DNA of 64,000 bases from Acinetobacter calcoaceticus (GCF_016508255.1 NZ_JADVKT010000003.1:303832-367831); one strand, 5' to 3'; positions 27,034 to 36,206 are shown, counted from the stretch's first letter. Numbers and translations: made by a program. The notes: generated by a model not told the origin, from the sequence alone.

Positions 27034-27570
27034 GTGGCACGTGGTTCCCAACGTTATACTGAAGAAGATTTTGGTTCTTTAGAAGGACGTGCAAGTAAAA
27101 CCGAACAGAAAAAAGCAGTGCAACGCATGGCTGCTTTAGGTGAGCAATTAGCACAACTTTCTATTAAGCAAATTCAGAAACTTCCAGTTGATGAGCGTTT
27201 AATTGATGCTTTAATGGAAGTGCAGAACATTAGTTCTTTTGAGGCACGTCGTCGCCAATTTCAACGTATTGGTAAGTTATTGCGCAATGAAGATGAGACC
27301 ATTATTTTGTCTTATTTAACTCCGCAGCAAGGCGCAAAAAAACAGGCTCAATTAATGCGTTGGGTTGACCGCATGATTGAACAGGGTGATCCTGCAATTA
27401 CTGAATTTAGTAAAATTTATAATGCATCGGAACGTCACACCTTGCGTCAGCATGTGTTGAGAATCAACCGTGATAAAACTCAACAGGCGAGTGAAGCAGA
27501 TATTGAAGCATCAAAAGTTAAATTTGTTAACTATGTGCAGCAAATTGCCTTATTGTCCGATCAAGGCTAA
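27034..27570 (+). CDS. darP: Ribosome biogenesis factor DarP (YjgA, DUF615)
   Basis: DarP associates with late 50S precursors and helps peptidyl-transferase-centre maturation. The 178-residue basic helical protein has the family's opening EDFGSLEGRASKTEQKK and LIDALMEVQNISSFEARRRQFQRIGKLLR (in parts), plus the C-terminal HTLRQHVLRINRDK. The start is GTG at 27034, only 2 bp after the phosphocarrier stop, with GAGG upstream inside that gene. It is closed by a strong terminator. Confidence 0.92.
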   Translation: MARGSQRYTEEDFGSLEGRASKTEQKKAVQRMAALGEQLAQLSIKQIQKLPVDERLIDALMEVQNISSFEARRRQFQRIGKLLRNEDETIILSYLTPQQGAKKQAQLMRWVDRMIEQGDPAITEFSKIYNASERHTLRQHVLRINRDKTQQASEADIEASKVKFVNYVQQIALLSDQG

Positions 27571-27583
27571 ATGCGCTTAAATA

Positions 27584-27613
27584 AAAAAGCGACGCTCAAG
27601 GCGTCGCTTTTTT
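27584..27613. terminator. Bidirectional terminator between darP and an acyl-CoA synthetase gene
   Basis: AAAAGCGACGC, short loop TCAAG, GCGTCGCTTTTTT. A- and T-runs on both sides allow use by both converging transcription units. Confidence 0.9.
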
Positions 27614-27615
27614 AT

Positions 27616-29253
27616 TTATATATTCTCAGCACGTTCTTTTGCCCATTCACGCAAAATAAACTTCTGTAATTTACCGGTCGATGTTTTAGGAATTTCTGTA
27701 ATAACCACATCTTTAGGAACTTTAAAGCGCGCTAACTCTTTTTCACAATGTGCAATAATTTCTTCAGGCGTTGCTGTCGCACCCATCTTTAATTCAATAA
27801 ATGCACATGGTACTTCTTGCCAACGAGCATCGGGTTTAGCAACTACCGCAGCAGTTAAAACAGCTGGGTGCTTATACAACACATCTTCTACTTCTAGAGA
27901 TGAGATATTTTCTCCACCCGAAATAATAATGTCTTTCGAGCGATCAGTAATTTTTGCATAACCATCTGGGTGGCAAACGGCTAAGTCGCCTGTATGGAAC
28001 CATCCACCAGCAAAAGCTTCTTGAGTTGCTTGGGGGTTCTTTAAATATCCTTTCATGACAATATTTCCACGGAACATAATTTCTCCCATGGTCTGTCCAT
28101 CATTCGGTACAGGTTGCATTGTTTCGGGGTCTAACACACGCATACTGTCTTGCAATGGATAGGGTACGCCTTGACGAGAATGAAGCTGAGCTTGTTCTGC
28201 AATTGAAAGCTCATTCCATCCAGATTGCGAAGCACATAAAGCTGAAGGACCATACGTTTCTGTTAAACCATAAACATGATTTACGTTAATTCCCATATTT
28301 CGCATACCTTCAATGATAGTAACGGGAGGAGCTGCCCCGGCAACCATTACTTCAACATGGTGATCAAAGTTAGTTTGTTTTTCTTTAGGTAAGTTAATAA
28401 TCATTGAAAGAACAATAGGCGCACCACAGAAATAATCAACTTTATGTTCTGCAATGAGTTGCATGACTAACTCTGGATCGACCTTGCGTAGACAAATATT
28501 GGTTCCACCGCTGGCTGCGATACTCCATGCAAAACACCAGCCATTACAATGGAAAAGCGGTAAAGTCCATAAATATACAGCGCGAGGTTTCATTCCGCAG
28601 GCCAATATATTACTTGCAGCATTGAGATATGCCCCACGATGATGGTAGACCACCCCTTTAGGATTACCCGTTGTGCCTGATGTATAGCTTAAGCTAATCG
28701 CATCCCATTCATCTTCGGGCAAATTCCATACGAAATCAATGTCGCCTTGGGCTATCCATTCTTCATATTCAAAAGAGCCGATAAACTGGTTTTCACCGTC
28801 ATATTCATCATCAGCTACATCAATCACAATAATATGTTGGTCAGGAATAAGAGAGAGAGCTTCTCTTGCTAAATTAACAAATTCTGGATCGACCAAAAGC
28901 ACTTTAGTTTCAGCATGTTCTAGCATGAAAGCTATTGTTTTTGCATCTAAACGTGTATTGAGCGTATTGAGTACAGCTCCCGCCATTGGAACTGCAAAAT
29001 GTGCTTCAATCATGGCTGGAATATTTGGCAACAAGACCGATACCGTATCATTTTTTTCAATTCCCAGTTGTTTAAGTTGAGATGCAAACTGGCAGCAACG
29101 TTGGTAAGTTTCTCTCCATGAAATTTGGCGCTTACCATGAATAATCGAAGCATGATTTGGATAAATATAAGCTGCACGTTCTAAGTAGCGTAGAGGTGAT
29201 AATGCAACAAAGTTTGCGGGTGTGCGTGGTAATTCATCATAAGCACTAACCAT
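27616..29253 (-). CDS. Acyl-CoA synthetase (AMP-binding, medium-chain AlkK-like)
   Basis: This activates a fatty acid to acyl-CoA via an acyl-adenylate. The 545-residue ANL enzyme has the P-loop SLSYTSGTTGNPKGVV, the A5 motif YGLTETYG, the A7 motif GWFHTGDLA, the hinge DRSKDIIISGGENIS and the A10 lysine in PKTSTGKLQKF. The overall pattern is like AlkK or dimethylsulfoniopropionate/medium-chain ligases; chain length is not predictable. The ATG at 29253 has CGGAG 9 nt upstream; a TTG three codons earlier is unlikely. It is monocistronic. Confidence 0.87.
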   Translation of the reverse strand: MVSAYDELPRTPANFVALSPLRYLERAAYIYPNHASIIHGKRQISWRETYQRCCQFASQLKQLGIEKNDTVSVLLPNIPAMIEAHFAVPMAGAVLNTLNTRLDAKTIAFMLEHAETKVLLVDPEFVNLAREALSLIPDQHIIVIDVADDEYDGENQFIGSFEYEEWIAQGDIDFVWNLPEDEWDAISLSYTSGTTGNPKGVVYHHRGAYLNAASNILACGMKPRAVYLWTLPLFHCNGWCFAWSIAASGGTNICLRKVDPELVMQLIAEHKVDYFCGAPIVLSMIINLPKEKQTNFDHHVEVMVAGAAPPVTIIEGMRNMGINVNHVYGLTETYGPSALCASQSGWNELSIAEQAQLHSRQGVPYPLQDSMRVLDPETMQPVPNDGQTMGEIMFRGNIVMKGYLKNPQATQEAFAGGWFHTGDLAVCHPDGYAKITDRSKDIIISGGENISSLEVEDVLYKHPAVLTAAVVAKPDARWQEVPCAFIELKMGATATPEEIIAHCEKELARFKVPKDVVITEIPKTSTGKLQKFILREWAKERAENI

Positions 29254-29574
29254 GGGAAACAACTCCGTGTTCTATTTTTAATTCATTCTTTGAAAATATG
29301 ATTTAATACTAATCAACGCATCTATGCTTTAGTCTTAAAGAGAAAGACCCTTCAGTCAGGAAATGAGCAGAAATGCTATTTTCTTCATCTTAAACCACTT
29401 GCGTTGAACGTGTTTAAAAAATCTTCCCAATATATTTTTTAAGTCATTTATTGCTGTTTACCTGATAAGCAAAATGTATTTATGATTTTATGGGATCAAA
29501 GGTTTTCACTTTGCTTGAACAAGTGTAAAATCTTTCAGGTTTTTTAATTTTGTTTTACACCGTTTTTATATTTT

Positions 29575-29586
29575 GAGGTTCGCCTC
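29575..29586 (+). promoter_or_regulatory. UUCG-loop hairpin in the thrS leader
   Basis: GAGG, tetraloop TTCG, CCTC makes a small but very stable hairpin 16 nt ahead of the anticodon-like hairpin. By position it may correspond to the upstream structured domain of the E. coli thrS operator; this is inference. The preceding 29263-29574 holds no gene and presumably both promoters. Confidence 0.4.
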
Positions 29587-29601
29587 GATCATAATCTCGC
29601 G

Positions 29602-29630
29602 GTGAAATGCTCCTTCGTATAGGGCATCAC
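29602..29630 (+). promoter_or_regulatory. thrS operator hairpin mimicking the tRNA-Thr anticodon arm
   Basis: GTG-(AA)-ATGCTC pairs with GGGCAT-CAC. Inside is a C-A mismatch closing a 7-nt loop T-T-C-G-T-A-T. This places U33, the threonine anticodon CGU (29616-29618) and A37 exactly as in an anticodon loop. E. coli ThrRS represses its own mRNA by binding such a hairpin just before the Shine-Dalgarno, and here the AAGGA follows within 6 nt. It strongly suggests conserved translational autoregulation. Confidence 0.75.
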
Positions 29631-29647
29631 TCCTTAAGGATTTTTTT

Positions 29648-31570
29648 ATGCCAATTATCACATTGCCAAATGGCGATCAAAAGAATTTTGATCACGCCGT
29701 ATCTGTTATGGAAGTTGCCCAGAGTATTGGGCCCGGTTTAGCAAAAAATACTGTTGCCGGACGAGTTAATGATCGCTTAGTTGATGCATGTGACTTAATT
29801 ACTGAAGATTCGACCTTACAAATTATCACTCCAAAAGATGAAGAAGGTCTTGAAATCATTCGCCATTCTTGTGCACACCTTGTAGGGCATGCTGTTAAAC
29901 AGCTTTTCCCTGAAGCTAAGATGGTGATTGGTCCAGTCATTGAAGAAGGTTTTTACTACGACATCTGGATGCCTCGTCCTTTTACATTAGACGATATGGC
30001 AGCTGTCGAAGAGCGCATGAAAAAGCTCATCGATCAAGATTATGATGTCGTTAAAAAAATGACACCGCGTGATGAAGTAATTGCTGAATTTACTGCACGT
30101 GGCGAAGAATACAAATTACGCTTGATTGCAGACATGCCTGAAGAAACTCAAATGGGCTTGTACTACCATCAAGACTATTTGGATATGTGTCGTGGTCCTC
30201 ACGTACCAAACACCAAATTCTTAAAATCGTTTAAATTAACAAAAATCTCTGGCGCTTACTGGCGTGGCGATGCGAAGAATGAACAGCTTCAACGTATTTA
30301 TGGTACAGCATGGGCTGATAAGAAACAGCTTGCTGCATACATTAAGCGTATCGAAGAAGCTGAAAAACGCGACCACCGTAAAATTGGTAAAGCCTTAGAC
30401 TTGTTCCATATGCAAGAAGAAGCACCGGGTATGGTGTTCTGGCATCCAAATGGTTGGACGATTTACCAAGTTCTTGAACAATACATGCGTAAAGTTCAGC
30501 AAGACAATGGTTACCTCGAGATTAAAACTCCACAAATCGTAGACTTTACGCTTTGGGAAAAATCAGGTCATGCGGCGAACTACGCAGACAACATGTTTAC
30601 GACTCATTCAGAAAGTCGTAATTATGCTGTTAAACCAATGAACTGCCCATGTCACGTGCAAGTGTTTAACCAAGGCTTGAAGTCATACCGTGATTTGCCA
30701 ATTCGTTTAGCAGAATTCGGTTCTTGTCATCGTAATGAACCATCTGGTTCTTTACACGGCATTATGCGTGTACGTGGCTTTACACAAGATGATGCTCATA
30801 TCTTCTGTACTAAAGAACAGATCGGTCAAGAAGTTGCAGACTTTATTAAGCTCACTTTAGATGTTTATAAAGATTTTGGCTTTGAAGAAGTGCAAATGAA
30901 ACTTTCTACACGTCCAGAAAAACGTGTGGGTGATGATGCACTTTGGGATATGGCTGAGAAATCTTTAGCAGATGCTTTAGATGCAGCGGGTCTGGAGTGG
31001 GAATTACAGCCAGGTGAAGGTGCGTTCTACGGTCCGAAAATTGAATTCTCATTGAAAGACTGTCTCGGACGTGTGTGGCAATGTGGTACTATTCAGTGTG
31101 ACTTCAATTTACCAGAACGTTTAGATGCGTCTTACGTGACTGAAGACAATGATCGTGATCAGCCTGTTATGTTGCATCGTGCAATTCTTGGCAGTTTTGA
31201 GCGTTTTATTGGTATACTAATTGAACACTACGCTGGGTTCATGCCACCTTGGTTGTCGCCGTTACAAGCATGTGTCATGAATATCACTGACTCTCAAGCT
31301 GAAGCTTGTGAGAAAGTCGTAGCAAAACTCAAAGAAAATGGTCTTCGTGCTATTTCTGACTTGAGAAATGAAAAAATCGGATTTAAGATTCGTGAGCGTA
31401 CTCTAGAGCGTATTCCTTACCTGTTAGTTCTTGGTGATCGGGAAGTTGAAGAAGGTACAGTAAATGTACGTACACGCTCAGGAAAAAATTTAGGTACTAT
31501 GTCAGTAGATGCATTCATTGACTTAGTGAAGTCTGCCGTCGCCGAACGTGGCCGGTATATTGTGGAGTAA
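29648..31570 (+). CDS. thrS: Threonyl-tRNA synthetase
   Basis: ThrRS charges tRNA-Thr and edits mischarged serine. The 640 residues comprise TGS (1-60), the editing domain with [12 protein letters not shown] and the CRGPHVP zinc-like site, and the class II core. Core motifs are [10 protein letters not shown] (Zn cysteine), motif 2 [21 protein letters not shown] and motif 3 [15 protein letters not shown] (quoted in parts). The C-terminal anticodon-binding domain starts near [14 protein letters not shown] lies before the ATG. The leader hairpin ahead of it predicts autorepression. infC follows after 5 bp. Confidence 0.97.
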   Translation: MPIITLPNGDQKNFDHAVSVMEVAQSIGPGLAKNTVAGRVNDRLVDACDLITEDSTLQIITPKDEEGLEIIRHSCAHLVGHAVKQLFPEAKMVIGPVIEEGFYYDIWMPRPFTLDDMAAVEERMKKLIDQDYDVVKKMTPRDEVIAEFTARGEEYKLRLIADMPEETQMGLYYHQDYLDMCRGPHVPNTKFLKSFKLTKISGAYWRGDAKNEQLQRIYGTAWADKKQLAAYIKRIEEAEKRDHRKIGKALDLFHMQEEAPGMVFWHPNGWTIYQVLEQYMRKVQQDNGYLEIKTPQIVDFTLWEKSGHAANYADNMFTTHSESRNYAVKPMNCPCHVQVFNQGLKSYRDLPIRLAEFGSCHRNEPSGSLHGIMRVRGFTQDDAHIFCTKEQIGQEVADFIKLTLDVYKDFGFEEVQMKLSTRPEKRVGDDALWDMAEKSLADALDAAGLEWELQPGEGAFYGPKIEFSLKDCLGRVWQCGTIQCDFNLPERLDASYVTEDNDRDQPVMLHRAILGSFERFIGILIEHYAGFMPPWLSPLQACVMNITDSQAEACEKVVAKLKENGLRAISDLRNEKIGFKIRERTLERIPYLLVLGDREVEEGTVNVRTRSGKNLGTMSVDAFIDLVKSAVAERGRYIVE

Positions 31571-31575
31571 GAAAG

Positions 31576-32127
31576 ATTAAACAGCCTGACCGTAACCAAC
31601 AACAAGGTGCAAAAAGCAACCGTCCAGCAATTAACGATGAGATCCGTGCAAAAGAAGTACGCCTCGTCGGTGCTGAAGGTGAGCAAAAAGGAATTGTTTC
31701 ATTAAGTGAAGCACTGCGTGCTGCTGAAGAGGTAGAACTTGATCTTGTTGAGATCGTTGCAAACGCCGAGCCGCCTGTTTGTAAAATTATGGATTACAAC
31801 AAGCACTTGTTTGACCTGAAGCAGAAGCAAAAAGATGCGAAGAAAAAACAGCATCAAGTGCAAGTGAAGGAAATCAAACTGCGTCCTGCAACTGATGTTG
31901 GTGATTATCAAGTTAAGCTTCGTGCTATTTTGAAATTCCTTGAAGAAGGAAACAAAGTGAAGATTACTTTACGTTTCCGTGGTCGTGAAATGGCTCACCA
32001 ACAACTTGGCTTAGCTCAATTACAAAAAATTGAAGCAGATGTGGCTGAGTTTGGGGTTGTGGAACAAGCACCAAAAATGGAAGGCCGTCAAATGGGTATG
32101 TTACTTGGACCGAAAAAGAAAAAGTAA
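31576..32127 (+). CDS. infC: Translation initiation factor IF-3, AUU start
   Basis: IF-3 keeps ribosomal subunits apart and checks start codons. The frame opens at ATT 31576, five bases after thrS, with GGAG upstream, giving 183 residues (N-terminal [10 protein letters not shown], then [15 protein letters not shown]). No ATG occurs in frame until 31789, which would delete the whole N-domain. Later markers are [12 protein letters not shown] and the C-domain [27 protein letters not shown]. The AUU start is the classical device by which IF-3 represses its own synthesis. The symbol and start match infC of E. coli. Confidence 0.95.
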   Translation: MKQPDRNQQQGAKSNRPAINDEIRAKEVRLVGAEGEQKGIVSLSEALRAAEEVELDLVEIVANAEPPVCKIMDYNKHLFDLKQKQKDAKKKQHQVQVKEIKLRPATDVGDYQVKLRAILKFLEEGNKVKITLRFRGREMAHQQLGLAQLQKIEADVAEFGVVEQAPKMEGRQMGMLLGPKKKK

Positions 32128-32132
32128 TACTC

Positions 32133-32165
32133 AAAAAAAGCACTGCAAAAGCAGTGCTTTTTTTT
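32133..32165 (+). terminator. Terminator after infC
   Basis: AAAAAAGCACTGC, loop AAAA, GCAGTGCTTTTTTTT. It separates thrS-infC from rpmI-rplT, which in many bacteria are co-transcribed. Confidence 0.92.
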
Positions 32166-32355
32166 ATCCCCATATCAATAAAAAAAGATCATTTAACTTT
32201 TCTTTGTTTAGTTTTATTTAAGACAATTAGTATATTTTTTAAAAAATTCAATTCACGAATTTTATGTGTTTTTTAGTGTTGGAAATCTCATCGTCTCTCT
32301 GAAAACATGATATAACGCAAGACGCAGTCATGATAACGATGAATAGGAAAATAGA

Positions 32356-32976
32356 ATGATTGATCTATATTATTGGGGAACTCCCAATGGACATAAAATC
32401 ACAATTGCCTTAGAAGAAATGGGATTGGATTACACCCTTTACCCAATTAATATTTTAGAAAATGATCAATTTCAACCAGATTTCCTGAAAATTTCTCCAA
32501 ATAATAAAATTCCTGCAATTGTTGATCAAAATGGACCTCGTGGTGAGCCAATTTCTATATTTGAATCGGGCGCTATCTTGCAATATTTAGGTAGAAAAAC
32601 TGGATTATTTTACCCAGCTGATGAGCAAGAGCGAGTTGAAGTTGAGCAATGGCTTATGTGGCAAATGGGGGGGTTAGGACCTATGCTAGGGCAAAATCAT
32701 CATTTCAATCGTTTCGCCCCAGAAAAAATTCCCTATGCGATAGAGCGCTATGTAAATGAGACTAAACGTTTGTATGGTGTACTTAACAAACAGTTAATTG
32801 GTCAGAAGTTTGTTGCTGGTGAATACTCTATTGCTGACATGGCGATTTTACCGTGGATTTTACGTTATGAATGGCAAGGTATTCAGATTGAAGACTATCC
32901 ATACGTACAAGAATATATTGTGCGCTTAACAGCACGCCCTGCAGTTCAGAAAGCACTATCAATTAAAGTGGTTTAA
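32356..32976 (+). CDS. Glutathione S-transferase family protein (Nu-class/YfcG-like)
   Basis: This 206-residue cytosolic GST has an N-terminal thioredoxin-fold domain opening with YYWGTPNGHKITIALEEM, the cis-Pro segment NKIPAI and the glutathione-binding FESGAILQYL. The helical C-terminal domain follows, with the N-capping-box pattern SIADMAILPW. The Thr-Pro-Asn N-terminal pattern is of the YfcG (Nu class) type, which uses disulfide chemistry. AATAGGAAAATAG precedes the ATG. It is the first of three genes separating infC from rpmI. Confidence 0.88.
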   Translation: MIDLYYWGTPNGHKITIALEEMGLDYTLYPINILENDQFQPDFLKISPNNKIPAIVDQNGPRGEPISIFESGAILQYLGRKTGLFYPADEQERVEVEQWLMWQMGGLGPMLGQNHHFNRFAPEKIPYAIERYVNETKRLYGVLNKQLIGQKFVAGEYSIADMAILPWILRYEWQGIQIEDYPYVQEYIVRLTARPAVQKALSIKVV

Positions 32977-33022
32977 TTTCTTGCTTGGATCTAGTAAATA
33001 CTTAAAGCAAAAAGTCGTTTGG

Positions 33023-33028
33023 TATAAT
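33023..33028 (+). promoter_or_regulatory. TATAAT box 5 bp before the YqaA-type gene (possible leaderless start)
   Basis: A perfect -10 hexamer lies immediately upstream of the ATG at 33034. If used, transcription would begin at or within a few bases of the start codon. No clear Shine-Dalgarno is present, and the -35 is weak (TTAAAG at 15 bp). Read-through from the GST gene is the alternative. Confidence 0.35.
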
Positions 33029-33033
33029 TGATT

Positions 33034-33462
33034 ATGCTGAGTTACTTTTTGCTTTTTATTAGTGCTTTTGGCGCTGCGACATTATTGCCTCTACAGTCTG
33101 AAGCGGTATTGGTAACCTTATTGTTAAAGGGACAATATTCAGCTTTGCTTTTAATTAGCATAGCGACTTTGGGTAATGTATTGGGTTCCTGTGTCAATTG
33201 GTGGCTAGGTTTAAAGATAGAACAATTTAAACATCGCAAGTGGTTTCCCGTTTCTAAAAAGCGTTTACAACAAGCGCAAAGCTTTTATCATAAATATGGA
33301 TTTTACTCCTTACTTTTGAGTTGGGCACCGATCATTGGCGATCCCATTACTTTGGTTGCAGGCCTATTCAAAGAAAATTTTTGGCGCTTCCTTGGCATAG
33401 TTATTATTGCCAAAGCAGGGCGCTATTTGTTTATTTACTGGGTAGTAATGGGTTTTATTTAA
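33034..33462 (+). CDS. YqaA-type (SNARE-associated/DedA-related) membrane protein
   Basis: This 142-residue inner-membrane protein has about four hydrophobic segments. It begins MLSYFLLFISAFGAATLLPLQSE, and has the conserved GNVLGSCVNWWLG and SWAPIIGDPITLVAGLFKENFW, which are hallmarks of the small YqaA branch of the DedA superfamily. DedA proteins include lipid flippases; the function of this branch is not settled. The start is the ATG at 33034, not the TTG two codons upstream. It lies 57 bp after the GST gene. Confidence 0.85.
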   Translation: MLSYFLLFISAFGAATLLPLQSEAVLVTLLLKGQYSALLLISIATLGNVLGSCVNWWLGLKIEQFKHRKWFPVSKKRLQQAQSFYHKYGFYSLLLSWAPIIGDPITLVAGLFKENFWRFLGIVIIAKAGRYLFIYWVVMGFI

Positions 33463-33465
33463 AAT

Positions 33466-33490
33466 AAAAAAAGCATCCGAAGATGCTTTG
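33466..33490. terminator. Bidirectional terminator between the YqaA-type gene and an MFS gene
   Basis: AAAAAAAGCATC, loop CGAA, GATGCTTT. The stem is modest, with a strong A-run on the left that becomes a T-run for the minus-strand MFS gene; the plus-strand T-run is short. Confidence 0.7.
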
Positions 33491-33502
33491 ATTTATCAAT
33501 AA

Positions 33503-34756
33503 TTAATCTTCCGAGCTTTTGGTAATATCTACCTTAAATAGATCGTTAGTTTTAAGCCAACAGAAACTCACAACAACTAGAGTCATGCAGCCTCCAAAAA
33601 TTGTAGCGGTAATTGTGCCTAAATATTTAGCCGCTAAACCAGACTCAAAAGCTCCTAATTCATTGCTCGAAGACACAAACATTCCATTTACAGCTGCAAC
33701 TCGACCTCGCATATTTTCTGGTGGGAAAATTTGCAAAATTGTTTGTCTTACAACAACAGAAATACTGTCACAAGCACCGGTCATAGCAAGAGCAAAGAGT
33801 GATAACCACATATTGTTCGAAAAGGCGAATAGAATCGTGAATATTCCAAAACCTGCTACAGCAAGTAACATGTTACGCCATGCATGCTGAGTTGGTGGAA
33901 AGCGAGTCAAAGCAATCATGGTAATAAGTGCGCCAATAGATGGAGCAGCTCGCAAATATCCAAGCCCTTCCGGACCGACTTTTAATATATCTTCTGCGAA
34001 AATTGGTAATAACGCGATAACGCCACCAAATAAAACAGAAGCTAAATCAAGAGAAATCGCCCAAAGAACAATTTTGGTTTTCCAGATAAAACGGAAACCG
34101 TCTCCTAGGCTTTCTAAAATATTGTCCGTTTCAATTTTGGGGAAATCACGTTTATGCAATAAGTTAATTAAAATAAAGCAAATACCAAGCAAAACAGCAA
34201 CGCTAAATAAGCTGGTCTCTCTGCCTAAATAAGCAAGCATAAAACCACCCAGCATTGGTCCAATAATTACACCACTTTGCCAGCCGATGGTTGTCCATGT
34301 CGCACCATTTGCATAAAGTTCGCGTGGAATTAAAAATGGTTTTAAAGATGTTGCAGAAGGATTGTAGAAACCGCGAATTGTTCCTAAACCAAAAATAACA
34401 GCATAAATGCCCCAAGAAAGGAAGCTAACACTGATATGCCCTAAACCATGTAAGTGGAAAAGTAACCATAAAATCAAGGGCAGGGGAACCGAGAAAAATA
34501 AACAGATTTTCATAATAATCTGTTTATTAAACCTATCTGCAAAATAGCCTCCCCAAAGAGAAAGGGCAATAAAAGGAATGGCTTCTGCAAGTCCGATTAA
34601 ACCTAAAGTCAGTGGGTCTTTGGTGATTTGATATAATGAATAGGCAACAATAATTTCTTGAATCAAAATTGCGAGCGTTAAGCAAAATTGATTGATCGTA
34701 ACGATAGAGAAGTCTCGATACCTTAATGCAGCGAAAGCATCATTTTGTATATTCAT
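33503..34756 (-). CDS. MFS transporter (EntS/MFS_3-like)
   Basis: This 417-residue protein with twelve predicted helices begins FAALRYRDFSIVTINQFCLTLA, typical of the MFS_3/enterobactin-exporter-like group. Motif A is GGYFADRFNKQII between helices 2 and 3, and PENMRGRVAAVNGMF lies before helix 9. The substrate is unknown. It is transcribed against its neighbours and sits between infC and rpmI. The ATG at 34756 has only a weak ribosome site. Confidence 0.85.
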   Translation of the reverse strand: MNIQNDAFAALRYRDFSIVTINQFCLTLAILIQEIIVAYSLYQITKDPLTLGLIGLAEAIPFIALSLWGGYFADRFNKQIIMKICLFFSVPLPLILWLLFHLHGLGHISVSFLSWGIYAVIFGLGTIRGFYNPSATSLKPFLIPRELYANGATWTTIGWQSGVIIGPMLGGFMLAYLGRETSLFSVAVLLGICFILINLLHKRDFPKIETDNILESLGDGFRFIWKTKIVLWAISLDLASVLFGGVIALLPIFAEDILKVGPEGLGYLRAAPSIGALITMIALTRFPPTQHAWRNMLLAVAGFGIFTILFAFSNNMWLSLFALAMTGACDSISVVVRQTILQIFPPENMRGRVAAVNGMFVSSSNELGAFESGLAAKYLGTITATIFGGCMTLVVVSFCWLKTNDLFKVDITKSSED

Positions 34757-34925
34757 ATTCTTTTGAATTTAAGAGATTGTACTTATTATAGGCGATGATT
34801 TTGTGGATTTTCTCGTAATTTGATAATTGATTATAGAAAATAACGTTTATATAAAATAGACAATTTACTATCAAAAAATGAGCATTTTACTTTTGTTTTA
34901 AGTTGGGATGCTTTAGAATATCGGC

Positions 34926-34992
34926 TCCCTTACCTGCAGGTCGTTTTTGCAATGGTGCAAACGTTCCGAACAGGTGTTCAAAAGAGGTTGTT
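34926..34992 (+). promoter_or_regulatory. Structured 5' leader of rpmI-rplT (candidate L20 operator)
   Basis: A TAGAAT box at 34914-34919 predicts transcription from about 34926. The short leader contains a bulged hairpin (34942-34963: CGTTT-TT-GCA, loop ATGG, TGCAAACG) enclosed by ACCTG (34932-34936) pairing with CAGGT (34971-34975). An alternative hairpin GAAC/GTTC (34968-34979) excludes the outer helix. Known biology: L20 represses its own mRNA in E. coli and Bacillus by binding leader structures. That this leader does so is inference. Confidence 0.45.
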
Positions 34993-35187
34993 ATGCCTAA
35001 GATGAAAACTCGCCGCGGTGCTGCTAAACGCTTCAAAGCGACTGCACACGGTTTCAAGCGCAAACAAGCATTTAAGCGCCACATTTTGACCAAAAAATCT
35101 GCTAAACGTATCCGTCAATTACGCGGCTGTGTAATGGTTCATGTTTCTGACGTGAACTCAGTTCGTCGTATGTGCCCATACATCTAA
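34993..35187 (+). CDS. rpmI: 50S ribosomal protein L35
   Basis: This 64-residue very basic protein begins [14 protein letters not shown] and contains [17 protein letters not shown] and KRIRQLRG, the standard bL35 pattern. AGAGG lies before the ATG at 34993; the frame open upstream is non-coding leader. rplT follows after 11 bp. In many bacteria infC directly precedes it; here 2.9 kb and a terminator intervene. Confidence 0.97.
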   Translation: MPKMKTRRGAAKRFKATAHGFKRKQAFKRHILTKKSAKRIRQLRGCVMVHVSDVNSVRRMCPYI

Positions 35188-35198
35188 GGAGATTATAA

Positions 35199-35558
35199 AT
35201 GGCTCGTGTAAAACGTGGTGTAGTGGCTCATCGTCGTCACAAAAAAATTCTTGCTCGCGCTAAAGGTTACTATGGTGCTCGTTCACGCGTTTACCGCGTA
35301 GCGTTCCAAGCGGTAATCAAAGCTGGTCAATATGCTTATCGTGACCGCCGTCAAAAGAAACGTCAATTCCGTGCTTTATGGATTGCGCGTATCAATGCTG
35401 GTGCTCGTCAAAACGGTTTGTCTTACAGCCGTATGATCGATGGCTTGAAAAAAGCTCAAGTGATCATCGACCGTCGCGTATTAGCTGACATCGCTATGCA
35501 TGATGCAGTAGCATTTGCTGCTTTAGCTGAAAAAGCTAAAGGCGCATTAGCTGCATAA
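35199..35558 (+). CDS. rplT: 50S ribosomal protein L20
   Basis: This 119-residue bL20 opens [25 protein letters not shown] and has [23 protein letters not shown], which binds 23S rRNA early in assembly, with LDRR-like [12 protein letters not shown] near the end. AAGGAG precedes the ATG. L20 is the usual autorepressor of the rpmI-rplT unit. A terminator lies 13 bp downstream. Confidence 0.97.
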
Positions 35559-35570
35559 GCTTAGAGATTC

Positions 35571-35602
35571 AAAAAAAGACCGCTTTTTAGCGGTCTTTTT
35601 TT
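35571..35602 (+). terminator. Terminator after rplT
   Basis: AAAAAAAGACCGCT, loop TTTT, AGCGGTCTTTTTTT. It separates ribosomal genes from the NADAR gene. Confidence 0.92.
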
Positions 35603-35648
35603 ATTTTATGGTTCTATTTTAAAAAGAGATAATAATCAGAGATAAATT

Positions 35649-36206
35649 ATGGAAGACGAAAATTTTTTAAATGATTTAATTCAAAAAGTGCAGCAAGGTC
35701 ACCAGTTTAAATATTTATATTTCTGGGGGCATACTCCTAAGCAGACAAATCTTGTTGATAAAAGCTGTTTTAGCCAGTGGTTTCCTGCGCAATTTGAAGT
35801 TGAGGGTGATGAATACTTTACTGCCGAGCACTATATGATGGCGCAAAAAGCAAAATTATTTAATGATGAAGAAATTTTTGCACGGATTTTGCAAGTTAAA
35901 CATCCGAATGAAGCGAAACAGCTAGGCCGCAAAGTGCGTAATTATGATGAAAAGTTATGGCAAGAAAAACGTTTTGATATTGTAGTACAGGCGAACTTTG
36001 CTAAATTCTCCCAACATCCTGAATTGAAAAATTTCTTATTAGCAACGAAAGACCGTATTTTGGTTGAAGCATCTCCAGTCGATAAAATTTGGGGAATTGG
36101 CCTGGCGCAAGACCATGTACACATTCAAGATCCATCTCAATGGCAAGGCTTAAATTTGTTAGGTTTTGCTTTAATGCATGTTCGAGAGCAGCTTTTAGCT
36201 CAATAA
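35649..36206 (+). CDS. NADAR family protein (YbiA-like N-glycosidase)
   Basis: This 185-residue protein of the NADAR/DUF1768 family has FWGHTPKQ, SQWFPAQFEVEGDEYFTAEHYMMAQKAKLF (in parts), and the C-terminal LVEASPVDKIWGIGL signature with the catalytic Glu and Asp. E. coli YbiA hydrolyses toxic early riboflavin intermediates, and other members act on ADP-ribose-derived adducts. The larger N-terminus (about 20 residues before the fold) is unusual but mild. The gene seems monocistronic, with its own start 46 bp after the rplT terminator. Confidence 0.88.
   Translation: MEDENFLNDLIQKVQQGHQFKYLYFWGHTPKQTNLVDKSCFSQWFPAQFEVEGDEYFTAEHYMMAQKAKLFNDEEIFARILQVKHPNEAKQLGRKVRNYDEKLWQEKRFDIVVQANFAKFSQHPELKNFLLATKDRILVEASPVDKIWGIGLAQDHVHIQDPSQWQGLNLLGFALMHVREQLLAQ

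Noticed and set aside
31789..32127. ATG start for infC at 31789
   Set aside because: This would delete the IF-3 N-domain. The frame continues upstream to an ATT with a ribosome site next to thrS, the known start for infC.
33519..33890. 123-codon forward frame opposite the MFS gene
   Set aside because: Typical antisense of hydrophobic codons; there is no independent support.
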